DNA of 64,000 bases, from contig NZ_CP042464.1 of assembly GCF_015074785.1 (NCBI RefSeq), forward strand, positions 434,001-498,000, given 5' to 3'. Within the stretch, counting starts at the first letter, position 1. Every line of letters starts with the position of its first letter. The position numbers were made by a program, and so were the translations under genes. Source of the stretch: Segatella copri (GTDB lineage Bacteria; Bacteroidota; Bacteroidia; Bacteroidales; Bacteroidaceae). Under the pieces are notes generated by a model, which saw only the letters and a list, made by a program, of their open reading frames with translations, was not told the DNA's origin and ran no database searches. This document shows positions 34,245 through 43,691 of this stretch, piece by piece.

Positions 34245-36452
34245 TTACTTTTTATTTGTTTTACTTTCTTTTTTGCATTCTGTCTGGATATGCTTTATCA
34301 TATCGTCAACTTCTTGGTTGATTCTACTGAAGTTTTGTGAGAGCATTCGCTCCTTGGCATCAGGAGATTCAAATACATAGAACTTCGGAAGAGGATAGTT
34401 TGCATAGTCTGCTTCCTCTTTCTTTATCTCGTCCATGTCGAAGTTGGTCTTGCAGAAAAACTTGGAAGTCTTAAACTCCTCAGCTTTCTGGATATCCATG
34501 GCCCCCTTTCTACCAGTCTTTGTAACAGTGAAGTCTCTAGCTGTCTGACCGCAAATCCATCCAGATGCCATATCTGAAATTTTGGAGGCAGGAACCAGGC
34601 TATCCATATTCTCATTGAGGTTGATGGATGTCCTGTCTCGGTCAATGGTGATACCTTTCTTCAACTGTACCACCTTTCCGAAAATATCTCCGGACAGCCA
34701 GTCTAAGGTATCTTTACTTCTCGCAGAACCACTGATTACATTACCAACGGTAGTGATAATCTTATCTTTTCCTACCTTACTATAGTCAGCTTCAAGCTGT
34801 GGAAGTTCCTGGAAACCTAATGTCACTGCTACCTTGTTGCTTCGGGCAGTTCCTATCAGACGGTCTATCTTATGGAAATATAAGGTTGGCAGCTCATCTA
34901 CGATGATACTAACAGGAACATTCTTGCCCTGTCCACTGTTCACTCGTGTTACAAGACGGTTCAGAATCAATGCGTTCAATGCTCCCACGATGGATTCCAT
35001 TTCTGGGTCATTGGCTATGAGAAGGTAGCTTGGACTCTTAGGGTCTGATACTTTTAGATCAAAATCATCGCCGCTGAATACCCAATAGCTTTCTTTTGTG
35101 GCCAATCGAGAAATTTGAACTCGAAGTGTACCAATCATACCTTCCAACTGTTCCATGGCCTTGTTCTCAAAGGCTGTTTGGAACGGACCAAGAAGTGGTG
35201 CCACCTCTGTATCTGTATTCAACACCTCAAAGATTTCCTTGTAGTCGTGGTTGAGGAAGGATAGGACATGAGGCATGTCGGAGTATTGCCCTTTCCAATA
35301 GGCTGGCTCCACAAGTTTGTCTGCTTGTCCCAGACATCCTTTTGCATAGACCCTACCTGTGAGTCGTTGATGGAATGTTCCTTCAACTTGCTCGTATTGG
35401 GCATCAAGGATATTTCCATCTTTATCATAAGGCACTTTGTTGTAGTTAACAAAGAAGTAAATGCAAGCGGCGAGGAAGTTGGTTGCAGACTTCTGGAAGA
35501 AGTCATCACTACCGCCGCCTCCCTTTTGTCCTTTTTGCAAGGATTCTACCAAAGTCTCGGCTGTTTCCATTGCAGCAGCCAAGTTGCTGATGTACTTTTG
35601 CTGAATAGGATTTACTCTTCTGGAATACTCGACATTAACGAAGTTAATAATGTTGAACTTACAGTTCGCAGGAGTGTTTCCAGCAGCTTGGTTCTTTCTG
35701 TAATGGTAATAGAGCTTGGTTGCTAGGGTAGGGAACTTGTAGTCATATACTACCATGGCAAAACCTTTCTTGGAGTGTTGTCTTATATATGGCTCTATCA
35801 CAGAGAAAGTCTTACCACTACCTGGTGTACCTACTACCCATGTTCCTCTGAAGGGATTGATGATGTTTATCCATCCATGGCGAAACTTGCCTCGGTAGTA
35901 GTAGCGCATAGGTATGTTTACGGAATACTTGTTCTCCACCAATTCTTCTGCTTGCTCGAAACTCTCGTTCTCGAAGTTGAAGCGGTCTTTCAACATACCA
36001 TCCCTGAAGTATTTGGAAACATTGTCAAGTGCAACATGGATGAGCACTGTTCCTATGATGGATGCTGCCATGTAGAACCAAATGTTTGTTTTGAGAATCC
36101 AAATTCTACTATGCCAATCCCAGTTATATAAGAATACAGATAGAGTAACAAGTAACAATCCTATGGATATTGGCCAAAAGACCATCTTTCTGGCATCAAA
36201 CTCCAACTGCTTCTTGTTCTTTGTTCCTATACAGGTGATGATGACCAACATTACGGTCACCAGTTTACTGAAAGGCAAATACTGATATACAGACATTCTG
36301 TGAAGACGAGAATGAATGTCTGTAATGAGACCTCCCAAGAAATCCAAAGCGGATGGATCGAGGGCATACATAAAAAACTCTAACACCAACGATACGTAGA
36401 TGGCTACTCGAAATAGGGTGTAGAGACCTTGAAGTTCTTTCGATTCTTCCAT
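34245..36452 (-). CDS. Type IV coupling protein (VirD4/TraG family)
   Basis: A 735-residue inner-membrane ATPase that brings the relaxase-DNA complex to the secretion channel. TM helices occupy about residues 10-155. Walker A is GTPGSGKTFSVIEP (about 208-221), Walker B is VSIIVDELPTLYF (about 510-523), and GSARSKDTLDWLSGDIFGKV lies in the TraG C-terminal region. The C-terminal third is charged. No residues appear to be missing. It is penultimate in the minus-strand transfer operon. Confidence 0.9.
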   Translation of the reverse strand: MEESKELQGLYTLFRVAIYVSLVLEFFMYALDPSALDFLGGLITDIHSRLHRMSVYQYLPFSKLVTVMLVIITCIGTKNKKQLEFDARKMVFWPISIGLLLVTLSVFLYNWDWHSRIWILKTNIWFYMAASIIGTVLIHVALDNVSKYFRDGMLKDRFNFENESFEQAEELVENKYSVNIPMRYYYRGKFRHGWINIINPFRGTWVVGTPGSGKTFSVIEPYIRQHSKKGFAMVVYDYKFPTLATKLYYHYRKNQAAGNTPANCKFNIINFVNVEYSRRVNPIQQKYISNLAAAMETAETLVESLQKGQKGGGGSDDFFQKSATNFLAACIYFFVNYNKVPYDKDGNILDAQYEQVEGTFHQRLTGRVYAKGCLGQADKLVEPAYWKGQYSDMPHVLSFLNHDYKEIFEVLNTDTEVAPLLGPFQTAFENKAMEQLEGMIGTLRVQISRLATKESYWVFSGDDFDLKVSDPKSPSYLLIANDPEMESIVGALNALILNRLVTRVNSGQGKNVPVSIIVDELPTLYFHKIDRLIGTARSNKVAVTLGFQELPQLEADYSKVGKDKIITTVGNVISGSARSKDTLDWLSGDIFGKVVQLKKGITIDRDRTSINLNENMDSLVPASKISDMASGWICGQTARDFTVTKTGRKGAMDIQKAEEFKTSKFFCKTNFDMDEIKKEEADYANYPLPKFYVFESPDAKERMLSQNFSRINQEVDDMIKHIQTECKKESKTNKK

Positions 36453-36468
36453 TGTTTTGTTCTTATTT

Positions 36469-37182
36469 CTAATTCATTACACCACGAGCCTTTCTTGCCC
36501 ATCTCTTTTGGCATTCTGTGCTGATGGTGTACATGCTCTTTGGTTTATAATATTTTCCTCTCAGTTCATACCATGAATCCATAAGGGTTGTATAGCGCAA
36601 GAGGCGATTCAGCTTTCTTATCTTATAATTCATGCTCTGAAGGCTTTTTCTGACTCTGCTAATGCAGTCAATTCTTTCTTTTTCTGTCATCTTGCTGTTC
36701 TTGTCCTCGTCCTTGCTGATAGGAAGAAGCTTTTCTACATCTGCAGCTATCTGGATGCCGTTGTCTATGATGTCGCTGTAGATATGGCTTCTTGATTTTG
36801 ACAAGGCAACGGCAAGGGTGTTAGCTGGACAAGAGAACGTAAAGGATTTCAATTCCTTGATGTTCTTTACAGCGTGGTCAACCTCAAAATAGATGGCGTA
36901 AATCTCTGCTGCTATAGTGAGAATGTCATCGAAGCTTGTCAAGTATTTGTTGAACTGATTTTGAAAATTATTAATCTTGTCCACCTCTTCCTTGGACATG
37001 ATATGTTCGCCAGCGTTCAAAGTCAAAACAGCATCTTGTGCAACTAAGGCTTTGGTTGCAGTCTTGGCATACAGCTTGAACATTCCTGCTCTCACTGGAT
37101 CCGGACCATTTTGTGAATGGGCAGGATCGGGGAACATAAAAAATGCAGTGACTGCTAATATTAGAATATTACTTTTCTTCAT
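36469..37182 (-). CDS. Exported transfer-operon protein (unknown)
   Basis: 237 residues. The signal peptide MKKSNILILAVTAFFMFPDPAHS is followed by a helical mature chain with KINNFQNQFNKYLTSFDDIL, typical of coiled-coil periplasmic proteins. Like its neighbour it resembles VirB5/TrbJ-type pilus-tip proteins in size and helical character, but no sequence signature confirms this. Confidence 0.6.
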   Translation of the reverse strand: MKKSNILILAVTAFFMFPDPAHSQNGPDPVRAGMFKLYAKTATKALVAQDAVLTLNAGEHIMSKEEVDKINNFQNQFNKYLTSFDDILTIAAEIYAIYFEVDHAVKNIKELKSFTFSCPANTLAVALSKSRSHIYSDIIDNGIQIAADVEKLLPISKDEDKNSKMTEKERIDCISRVRKSLQSMNYKIRKLNRLLRYTTLMDSWYELRGKYYKPKSMYTISTECQKRWARKARGVMN

Positions 37183-37201
37183 AATGATGCTTTTTTTTGT
37201 T

Positions 37202-37945
37202 TTACCATCCCCAAGGTTTGCTGTTTTGTCGTTCTTTATAGAACTTGGCTACTATTTTCATGGCGCGAGACTGCCTTTTTCTGGCTTCCTCGGCAAGTGT
37301 CTTATTGCTTTTTTGTATCTTTCCTGCAATGGCACGATTCCAAACATCCTCGAAGGAATAGAGGCTGATGCTTAGTGCCAAGGCTCGGAACTTCTTGTTG
37401 AGCTGTTCAATCTCGCTATTCAGTTGCCATAATATTTTTGTTCTTTCTGCTCCATTGAGCATATGGCCTTCGCCTTCTCCTGCCACTACTTTCTTTAGCA
37501 ACCTATAGGTTTTCACCAATTCCACGGCTGTTTCAGCATATAGGTTGTTCATGGAAATCGATGAAGCTATTCCTTGTGGATTGAGCTTGCAAGCTGTTTT
37601 TATCTCCCATAAGGCGGAGAGGGTTTGCATCCCTTCTGCATATAAGGTTGTTGCAGCCTTGATGGAAGAAGCAAATCCTTGTGCTGTCTTTAAATAAGAA
37701 TTATACTTTTGCTCCCAATTCTTCATCTTCGTTTGTGAGTAAACTATGCCTCCCTGGAGAACAAACAATGTATCAAGACAGTGTTGTTGTTGCTTTATTT
37801 GTTTGCTTAACAATGCCTCTCCTTCTCCTATGGCTGTATATTCAATTGGATTGGAGGAGGACGCTCCTTGTCCGAACACTTGTACGTTGTACAAAATGAC
37901 CAGCAAAATGAGGAACAAAATTTTACGAACGATTTGTGATTTCAT
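37202..37945 (-). CDS. Exported helical transfer-operon protein (VirB5-like by context)
   Basis: 247 residues from the ATG at 37945 (MKSQIVRKILFLILLVILYN, a signal peptide); an earlier ATG at 37975 would overlap the upstream gene by 53 bp. The mature chain is helical with KQIKQQQHCLDTLFVLQGGI and SLYAEGMQTL-like stretches. Together with 36469 it forms a pair of similar exported proteins between the PH-domain protein and the coupling protein. A VirB5-like role is inference. Confidence 0.6.
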   Translation of the reverse strand: MKSQIVRKILFLILLVILYNVQVFGQGASSSNPIEYTAIGEGEALLSKQIKQQQHCLDTLFVLQGGIVYSQTKMKNWEQKYNSYLKTAQGFASSIKAATTLYAEGMQTLSALWEIKTACKLNPQGIASSISMNNLYAETAVELVKTYRLLKKVVAGEGEGHMLNGAERTKILWQLNSEIEQLNKKFRALALSISLYSFEDVWNRAIAGKIQKSNKTLAEEARKRQSRAMKIVAKFYKERQNSKPWGW

Positions 37946-38417
37946 ATATTCCTTTGTTTTTCTTGTTAAACTCAACTCTACATCTTATCTCCGAAACAAT
38001 GTCATTGCTAGCCTTGATGCCTATCATGTCAAGTTTGGCATTATTGCGGTCACCTGAGTATATGGTGACGGTTTTCAAACCGAAAAGTTGTTGGGGCAAG
38101 CTTCTACTTTGCTGGTAGTCAACAACTCTGTATAGCTCCACGTAATCAGTGGAGTGGGAGAACACCCCATGAAGGATAATGATTTGTTCTCCTGTGATGA
38201 TATATTCCATTCTTGCAAGATAAACTAACTTGAAAAGAAGGTGGAACAATAGCAGGATGCAAGCATAGATAGCCCACTCATGATAGGCGAAACTACAAAA
38301 CTTGTATATCCATATACTAGCAACAAGGAGGCACAAAGAACCTGTCTCATTGATTATGTATTGAAACCAATGAGGACGCAACGTAACCGTGCGAAACATA
38401 AATATGGTTTTGTTCAT
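37923..38417 (-). CDS. Membrane protein with bacterial PH domain (DUF304 type)
   Basis: 164 residues: two adjacent TM helices (about 24-42 and 48-68), then a bPH2-like beta domain with MEYIITGEQIIILHGVFS, DYVELYRVVDYQQSRS and LFGLKTVTIYSGD. Bacterial PH domains of this type are found in small membrane proteins of uncertain role. It overlaps the following gene by 23 bp. Confidence 0.7.
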   Translation of the reverse strand: MNKTIFMFRTVTLRPHWFQYIINETGSLCLLVASIWIYKFCSFAYHEWAIYACILLLFHLLFKLVYLARMEYIITGEQIIILHGVFSHSTDYVELYRVVDYQQSRSLPQQLFGLKTVTIYSGDRNNAKLDMIGIKASNDIVSEIRCRVEFNKKNKGIYEITNRS

Positions 38418-38458
38418 ATCTCTTGTATATTTATATTTTATTAAAGGGATGGGAAGCG

Positions 38459-41080
38459 TTATCTTCCCATCCCCATACCTTCGTTCTGACCTCTACCTGG
38501 TTGCTCTGCCAAGCTTTCATATACGGCCGCAGACACTGCTTGTGGAGATACGACACCTGGTTTATGGAAAACTGGTGCTGACTCGTATATCTCTGGGCGA
38601 GGACGAGGTGGTGCGGACAAACCTGCCACTACATCCGCTCCAACAGTGACTGCTGCAAGGATGGCTGCGCCAAGATTGAAGCGGCTCTCAGGCTTGGTCT
38701 TCATCTCTACCTCTGGAAAAATCTTGTCGAAGAGCTTCATTCTTTGATAGTCGTTGATGGCAAGGAACTTGTCATACTGCTTTTGGGTAATCTCATGGGA
38801 AAAGACATTCCCATCTATTACTGCAGTCATCTTGTATTTCCCTTCAACGGCATTGCCATTGGCATCTTTGATTCTCTCTACTGCAATATCTCCGACTTCT
38901 GTAGCCCTGCCATGCTCTCCGCTTCGCTTCCATTCTTTGCTCGCCTTGATGTTATTGAGTGATTCACCGTTTATACTGGCATCGCCAAGAAGGTTGATTT
39001 TCGTTTGTTCTCGAAGGTCGTTGAGGTTGATTACTTCCTTTCCATAGAGAACAGTTTCCTTGGTTCTGGTTTCTACGGAAGGTAGTTTGCGAGGATTGGG
39101 ATTCTCTTTGAGCATTTGCCATATCTCGCTGTCAGACGGCATCTTTACATCCTTTCCCTTTGCCTGTCCATAGTCTTGAAGCTTTTGAAGACCTTTCTTT
39201 ATGGCATCGAAACGCTCTTGTTCTGATGTGTTCGAAGAAGTGATGATTTCATAGCCAAGTCCTGCTGCCTTTAAGTCTTTCAACACTTTTGCAAGTGAAG
39301 GAGGAATATTGGCATTTTGACCTCTAGTGTAACCACCCTGATAGAGGGTATTGCTTGCCACCACCTTCATCTTTTCCTTGTTCTCGTCTGTAAGTGGAAT
39401 CATGTTGGTAAGCAACTTCGCACGTTCCTCGTCTGTGGAATATTTGAAGTTGTTGTACTGAGCTTCAGTAATCTTGAAAGACCACATGCCAACATCCTTG
39501 TTGGTTCTTACGTTCATCAGATAGTTGCCAGAAATCTCATCTTTCCACGCCGTGGCACTCGTGATTACTGCTGAGGACTTTTCACTGACAAGGCTGTAGT
39601 CACCATTTAAGGCAACAACTCCATTGGCTGTGGTGAGGTTTCCTGATTTCACGTTATCTTGCAACTCTCCGTTGGATGCATTCTTTATCTTTACCTCGTC
39701 AAACACTTTGTCAAAGAGTTGAAGACGGTATTTGTCTTCGTAATTGATGAACTTCAAGTAGTCTTCCTTGCTAATCTCATGGCTCATGACCTGCCCATTG
39801 ATGACTGCTGTCATTCTGAAAGATGGTTTCACTCCATCATGGGTAGGATAGGCTTGGATTTCACCAACTGTAACTCTTCTGCCATCTTTCACTGGTAAAT
39901 AGAACCCTTCGTTTGGGTTGAGTGTTCTACCATCCACAACCCCGATTGAGTTCCATTTGTCAATATATCCCGAATGGTAGTCCTCTCTCATGTTCTGTAG
40001 GTCGATGATGTCAGACGTTGTTGTCGTATAGTGTTGGGATGCAACTTCCTTTGCAAAGATTTCCTTTTCTTTCTCTGGTGTCAGATGAATGGAAACATAG
40101 TCCTTGGTGTTAAGCTGTTCACGAGTTATCTTGTCGCTAAAGTCAGCTTTAATGACATTGTTCAGGATGGCAAGACGCTCATCGATGCTTACTGCGTTCT
40201 TTGTGCTATTCTTCTTACCTGTGTTCTTAAACTTCTCTGTCATCAGTTTTTTAACCTCGTCATCCGTCAGCTTGTATTGCAAGTCTGCATTAACAGAGGA
40301 TGACTTGATGGTGAGGGTCTTGTTTTTTTCATCTATCACAACGCCATGGGATGCCAGCAAATGCTGAAAGGTCTCTGGGGTGAGCGTTAAGTCTGGGCTA
40401 TAGATATCTGATAATCTTTCTGCCTGTCCTTTAGGACGCACCAACTCCTTAGGCTTGCTTTCTACCTTCATGTTGGCAAGGGCATCCTGCTGCTGGTTAC
40501 CTTTGTCATAGAAGCCATAGCTTCCTGTCTTCAATTCTCCAGGCTTTAATCTACCATCTGGACGGTCTATGACAACTGGCGCACTATTGGCAAAGAAAGG
40601 TCGATCATTGATTCTGCGAACGTGATATCTGTCTCTTCCAAACAACATTCCAAAGATTGAGTTGTCGAATCTGCCAAAACCTGGCCCTGAAAATGGACGA
40701 AAACGTGGGTCGCCCATATAGCCGTATTCTCCTACGTTGAGTCGATGACCATTCAATCCCATGTTAACAGGAGAATTGGCATTTCTTGCTGCTACAAAGG
40801 AACCTGGAATGTAATAATCGTTCTTCACAATAGAAACAAAAGTGTTGTAGGCATTCTTGTCCCATACGGTTGTTCCTCCGTTCATCAAGGCTTCCAACTG
40901 CTTTTGGTTGATATTGTAATATCTTGGCTGCGAAGAGTTGTGTGACATGGTGACAAGCTGATAGGTGCCTGTCTCTGTCATTGAAATATGGGCTTGCATA
41001 CCATTGGCATTCAATACGCTTTGCAGCTGTGGGGCTACATCCGTGGCTCGTGGATTTGTGTTTGTTCTTATGGTTCTCAT
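38459..41080 (-). CDS. Large transfer-operon protein with internal repeats
   Basis: 873 residues, no signal peptide. An internal module recurs near residues 400-467 (FRMTAVINGQVMSHEISKED, LFDKVFDEVKIK) and 727-795 (YKMTAVIDGNVFSHEITQKQ, LFDKIFPEVEMK), with a looser copy near 507-555 (YLMNVRTNKDVGMWSFKITE). Blocks between them carry LTPETFQHLLASHG and similar short helical pieces. It looks like a multi-domain polyvalent protein of the kind carried into recipients by conjugative elements. The individual modules are unnamed to me. Confidence 0.7.
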   Translation of the reverse strand: MRTIRTNTNPRATDVAPQLQSVLNANGMQAHISMTETGTYQLVTMSHNSSQPRYYNINQKQLEALMNGGTTVWDKNAYNTFVSIVKNDYYIPGSFVAARNANSPVNMGLNGHRLNVGEYGYMGDPRFRPFSGPGFGRFDNSIFGMLFGRDRYHVRRINDRPFFANSAPVVIDRPDGRLKPGELKTGSYGFYDKGNQQQDALANMKVESKPKELVRPKGQAERLSDIYSPDLTLTPETFQHLLASHGVVIDEKNKTLTIKSSSVNADLQYKLTDDEVKKLMTEKFKNTGKKNSTKNAVSIDERLAILNNVIKADFSDKITREQLNTKDYVSIHLTPEKEKEIFAKEVASQHYTTTTSDIIDLQNMREDYHSGYIDKWNSIGVVDGRTLNPNEGFYLPVKDGRRVTVGEIQAYPTHDGVKPSFRMTAVINGQVMSHEISKEDYLKFINYEDKYRLQLFDKVFDEVKIKNASNGELQDNVKSGNLTTANGVVALNGDYSLVSEKSSAVITSATAWKDEISGNYLMNVRTNKDVGMWSFKITEAQYNNFKYSTDEERAKLLTNMIPLTDENKEKMKVVASNTLYQGGYTRGQNANIPPSLAKVLKDLKAAGLGYEIITSSNTSEQERFDAIKKGLQKLQDYGQAKGKDVKMPSDSEIWQMLKENPNPRKLPSVETRTKETVLYGKEVINLNDLREQTKINLLGDASINGESLNNIKASKEWKRSGEHGRATEVGDIAVERIKDANGNAVEGKYKMTAVIDGNVFSHEITQKQYDKFLAINDYQRMKLFDKIFPEVEMKTKPESRFNLGAAILAAVTVGADVVAGLSAPPRPRPEIYESAPVFHKPGVVSPQAVSAAVYESLAEQPGRGQNEGMGMGR

Positions 41081-41146
41081 ACCTTATTATTTTATATAGG
41101 AAATTTTCCTCTTCCATAATTGCTTATGGAAAAGGAATGATGTATG

Positions 41147-42331
41147 TTATTTTGTTTCTTCTTTGTACACAATAACACAGGTGTGTCGATTGGCGGTGTA
41201 TGGCTTGTAAAGGTTGATGCCGCCTCTGCTGATGCCTTGCATCTTGCTTTTATCTACTCCTGCCTTCATAAGTAGCTTGGCAATATACTTTGCACGCTTC
41301 ACGCTGAGTGCTCTGTTGTGCTTCGGTGTGCCAGTCTTGCTGTCTGCAGCTCCTATAATCTTGACATTTAGATTGTTCTCCTTCACAGCTCCTGCTATTT
41401 CTCCTATGTTTACAAGTTGTTGCTTGTCAACAAGGTTGGTGGAGTTTATCTTGAAGAAGAATAGAATAGGTGCGTCCAGTTGAATGCCACTGTTCTCGAC
41501 GGCTTGTTCTTCACTTGCCATTCTGTCTCTTAGCTTTCGAAGTCCATCAAAACTGTTCTTGGGATAGTTGGTCAAGTCTGTTACGCCTTGGTTGTCTGTG
41601 TCTAAGATCTCCAAAACAGGCTTACGTTCATATCCTTGTTTGCCGATACCGATGGTGAGTCCAATGGTTGCTTGGAAAAGGTTGTCACCGAAATGCTTGT
41701 TTTTCCCTAAACCATCAAACTTTTGGTAGGTACTGGTTCCTCCCAACTCGGCGGTAACGTGCAAGCGATTGGTTGCCCTGTAACTGCAGAGTAGGCCGTA
41801 TGAGAGGGCAAACGGAATATGGTGTAGCTCTGAGTTGTGAATTACACCAGCTCCAATATATGGAACCAAGTCCCATCTTGGAAGTGGATCGTAGGTGGTT
41901 CTGTAAAAACTCGATACGTTGAGCATCAAGTCTCCATGGTAATTTTGGAACTTCATGGCTTCATCGATTGCATTTGTGAACTTGAACCCTTGGTACACCA
42001 GGCGTGTTCCAAAGAAACGTGAATGCCATTTACCCAAACTGAATACCATGGTAGGACGTGTATGGCCAAAGAAGTCTGTGCATCCTACTGGTGCTCCAGA
42101 GAAGGTGGACATACCAGCCTTGATGCTGCCAAACCAATTGCTACCTATGCTGGATAACTTATATTTCTCTTGTCCGGAAAGGAATGGCTTGCTGTCTTTC
42201 TTTTCAGTTCTGCCATTGGAGAAAGAGGATGCCTTGATATATTCCTTCTCATTCTCTCCATAAACTACCTGTGCCTTGGCTGTGCTGCCTATTACCAATA
42301 AGGCTGCCAGCAAAATCTTTAATTTCTTCAT
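41147..42331 (-). CDS. OmpA-family outer-membrane protein
   Basis: 394 residues with signal peptide (MKKLKILLAALLVIGSTAKA). An N-terminal beta-barrel-like part (SIKAGMSTFSGAPVGC, LMLNVSSFYRTTYDPLP, ATIGLTIGIGKQGYE) is followed by a C-terminal OmpA peptidoglycan-binding domain (ILFFFKINSTNLVDKQQLVN, IIGAADSKTGTPKHNRALS, VKRAKYIAKLL). It anchors the outer membrane to peptidoglycan, probably as part of the mating channel. Confidence 0.85.
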   Translation of the reverse strand: MKKLKILLAALLVIGSTAKAQVVYGENEKEYIKASSFSNGRTEKKDSKPFLSGQEKYKLSSIGSNWFGSIKAGMSTFSGAPVGCTDFFGHTRPTMVFSLGKWHSRFFGTRLVYQGFKFTNAIDEAMKFQNYHGDLMLNVSSFYRTTYDPLPRWDLVPYIGAGVIHNSELHHIPFALSYGLLCSYRATNRLHVTAELGGTSTYQKFDGLGKNKHFGDNLFQATIGLTIGIGKQGYERKPVLEILDTDNQGVTDLTNYPKNSFDGLRKLRDRMASEEQAVENSGIQLDAPILFFFKINSTNLVDKQQLVNIGEIAGAVKENNLNVKIIGAADSKTGTPKHNRALSVKRAKYIAKLLMKAGVDKSKMQGISRGGINLYKPYTANRHTCVIVYKEETK

Positions 42332-42360
42332 TTTATTTATTATTATAGTTTTGTCTTATG

Positions 42361-43362
42361 TTACATTTTCTCAGCTTCTATATCGTATAGATAAAGCTTA
42401 TGTTGAAGAATGATGCTCTCGCATTTCTTCACATAGTCTTTTCTAGTCGCATAGCCTCCTGCCTTGATTGCGACAAGCCAGTTGTGATAGTCGGTTGGCT
42501 TGTATCGCCAACAGCGAGCGTATCTGTCACTCATCAACAACCTGGAATGATACTTGATGCTTTCCTCTGCCGAGGAGAAATTGCAGAATTTCTCGTTTTT
42601 GCGGTCATCATCATGAATGCTGTAGGGTAGGCCTCTTCTGAGCCAGTTGCTATTGGCCTTTATTCCAAAGAAATTATAGCCTATTTGTGCCAGGCTGCTG
42701 TTTCCCCATCTGCTTTCAAACGCCATCTGTGCCAGTATAACAGAGGCTGGTATGCCGTATTTTCTTTGTTGGCGCATGGCCGCTTGGGCATAATGCTTGA
42801 TGAAATCATCGGGCGTAAGCACTTTGTCTTCGTCTATCTTCAATGCCTTGATGGCTTTCTCTCTCGTCTCTTTTATGTAAAGAAGCAAGTCGTATGGGTC
42901 TTCCAAACGGCCCCGAAGCCTACTGGTGATATGCAGATGTGGCCCAGTGGAGCGTCCTGTAGTTCCGCTGATGCCTATTGGGTCTCCTGCATAGACCTTC
43001 TGGTTGTCGCTCACCCAAATTTCAGATAAATGGCAATAGCTTACCGTGTAATCGCCATACTGCATGGTGATATATTTCCCAGAGCCACTGTCGTAGCCTA
43101 CGCCTTTCACGTAGCCATCGAACATGGATAGTACTTCCTCGTATCTTGCCCTAAGGTCAAGTCCCTTGTGTTGCTTGTGCTTCCCTGTGAAAGGATCAAC
43201 CCTACTGCCAAAGGTGGAGTTTATCCTTATGCTTTCCAAAGGAAAACTCACACTTAGGTATTTGTCTATCCAGTAGTCCTTCATGTCTTTCTTTCCTTGT
43301 GCCATCCCCATCGGGGAATGGCAACATAGGAGAAATAGTAAAAATGAAAGAAATCTAATCAT
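42361..43362 (-). CDS. Peptidoglycan hydrolase: M23 endopeptidase + glucosaminidase
   Basis: 333 residues with signal peptide (ends GMAQ). N-terminal LytM/M23 domain: KQHKGLDLRA (zinc HxxxD), YCHLSEIW and TGPHLHITS (HxH), all intact. C-terminal glucosaminidase domain: QRKYGIPASVILAQMAFESR with the catalytic Glu, NFFGIKANSNW and IKAGGYATRKDYVKK. It opens the cell wall for the transfer channel. Domain order is the reverse of the 49950 gene. It has its own shared-regulon promoter P2. Confidence 0.9.
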   Translation of the reverse strand: MIRFLSFLLFLLCCHSPMGMAQGKKDMKDYWIDKYLSVSFPLESIRINSTFGSRVDPFTGKHKQHKGLDLRARYEEVLSMFDGYVKGVGYDSGSGKYITMQYGDYTVSYCHLSEIWVSDNQKVYAGDPIGISGTTGRSTGPHLHITSRLRGRLEDPYDLLLYIKETREKAIKALKIDEDKVLTPDDFIKHYAQAAMRQQRKYGIPASVILAQMAFESRWGNSSLAQIGYNFFGIKANSNWLRRGLPYSIHDDDRKNEKFCNFSSAEESIKYHSRLLMSDRYARCWRYKPTDYHNWLVAIKAGGYATRKDYVKKCESIILQHKLYLYDIEAEKM

Positions 43363-43398
43363 GCCTTATTCTTTATATAATAATACTTCTTTAGCTTG

Positions 43399-43460
43399 CA
43401 AAAGTAATATGAATGGAAGAAATTATGGGCGTAAATATAAAATAGCTTTTTATTTAACAT
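43399..43460 (-). promoter_or_regulatory. Shared-regulon promoter P2 (42361-33550 operon)
   Basis: On the minus strand the box ATGTTAAATAAAAAG starts at 43460, a TTTACG lies near -33, and the -7 TACTTTTG starts at 43406. The 54-nt spacing is identical to P1, P3 and P4. The M23-glucosaminidase start codon is 37 bp further on. Confidence 0.8.
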
Positions 43461-43545
43461 ATTCTTTTTCTAAAGACTTTTGTGTAAATTATTATAAATG
43501 AGGCTGCTCGCCCCCTTTAACCCCTCGGTGTTTTCAGGTATAGAT
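43446..43545. repeat. Repeat C, copy 1
   Basis: About 90 bp, from the P2 box through GTGTAAATTATTATAAATG, GAGGCTGCTCGCCCCCTTTA and ACCCCTCGGTGTT, match 56548-56640 closely. GAGGCTGCTCGCCCCC is strikingly GC-rich in context. It lies between divergent promoters P2 and P3. Confidence 0.8.
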
Positions 43546-43602
43546 TATTAAGGTTGAAGGCTATTTGTAGCAAGAGCTTTGATTTGGATAAGGATAAAAT
43601 CT

Positions 43603-43664
43603 ATGTTAAATAAAAAGGTATGTCGTATTTGTGGAAAGCCTTGATAAGAAAATGTGTACTTTTG
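43603..43664 (+). promoter_or_regulatory. Shared-regulon promoter P3 (DUF4099 operon)
   Basis: The box ATGTTAAATAAAAAGGTAT starts at 43603, TTTGTG is at the -33 position and the -7 TACTTTTG is at 43657-43664. Box-to--7 spacing is 54 nt. It is divergent from P2. Confidence 0.8.
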
Positions 43665-43691
43665 CCGAAAACTTTAAACAAGAATAAGATT

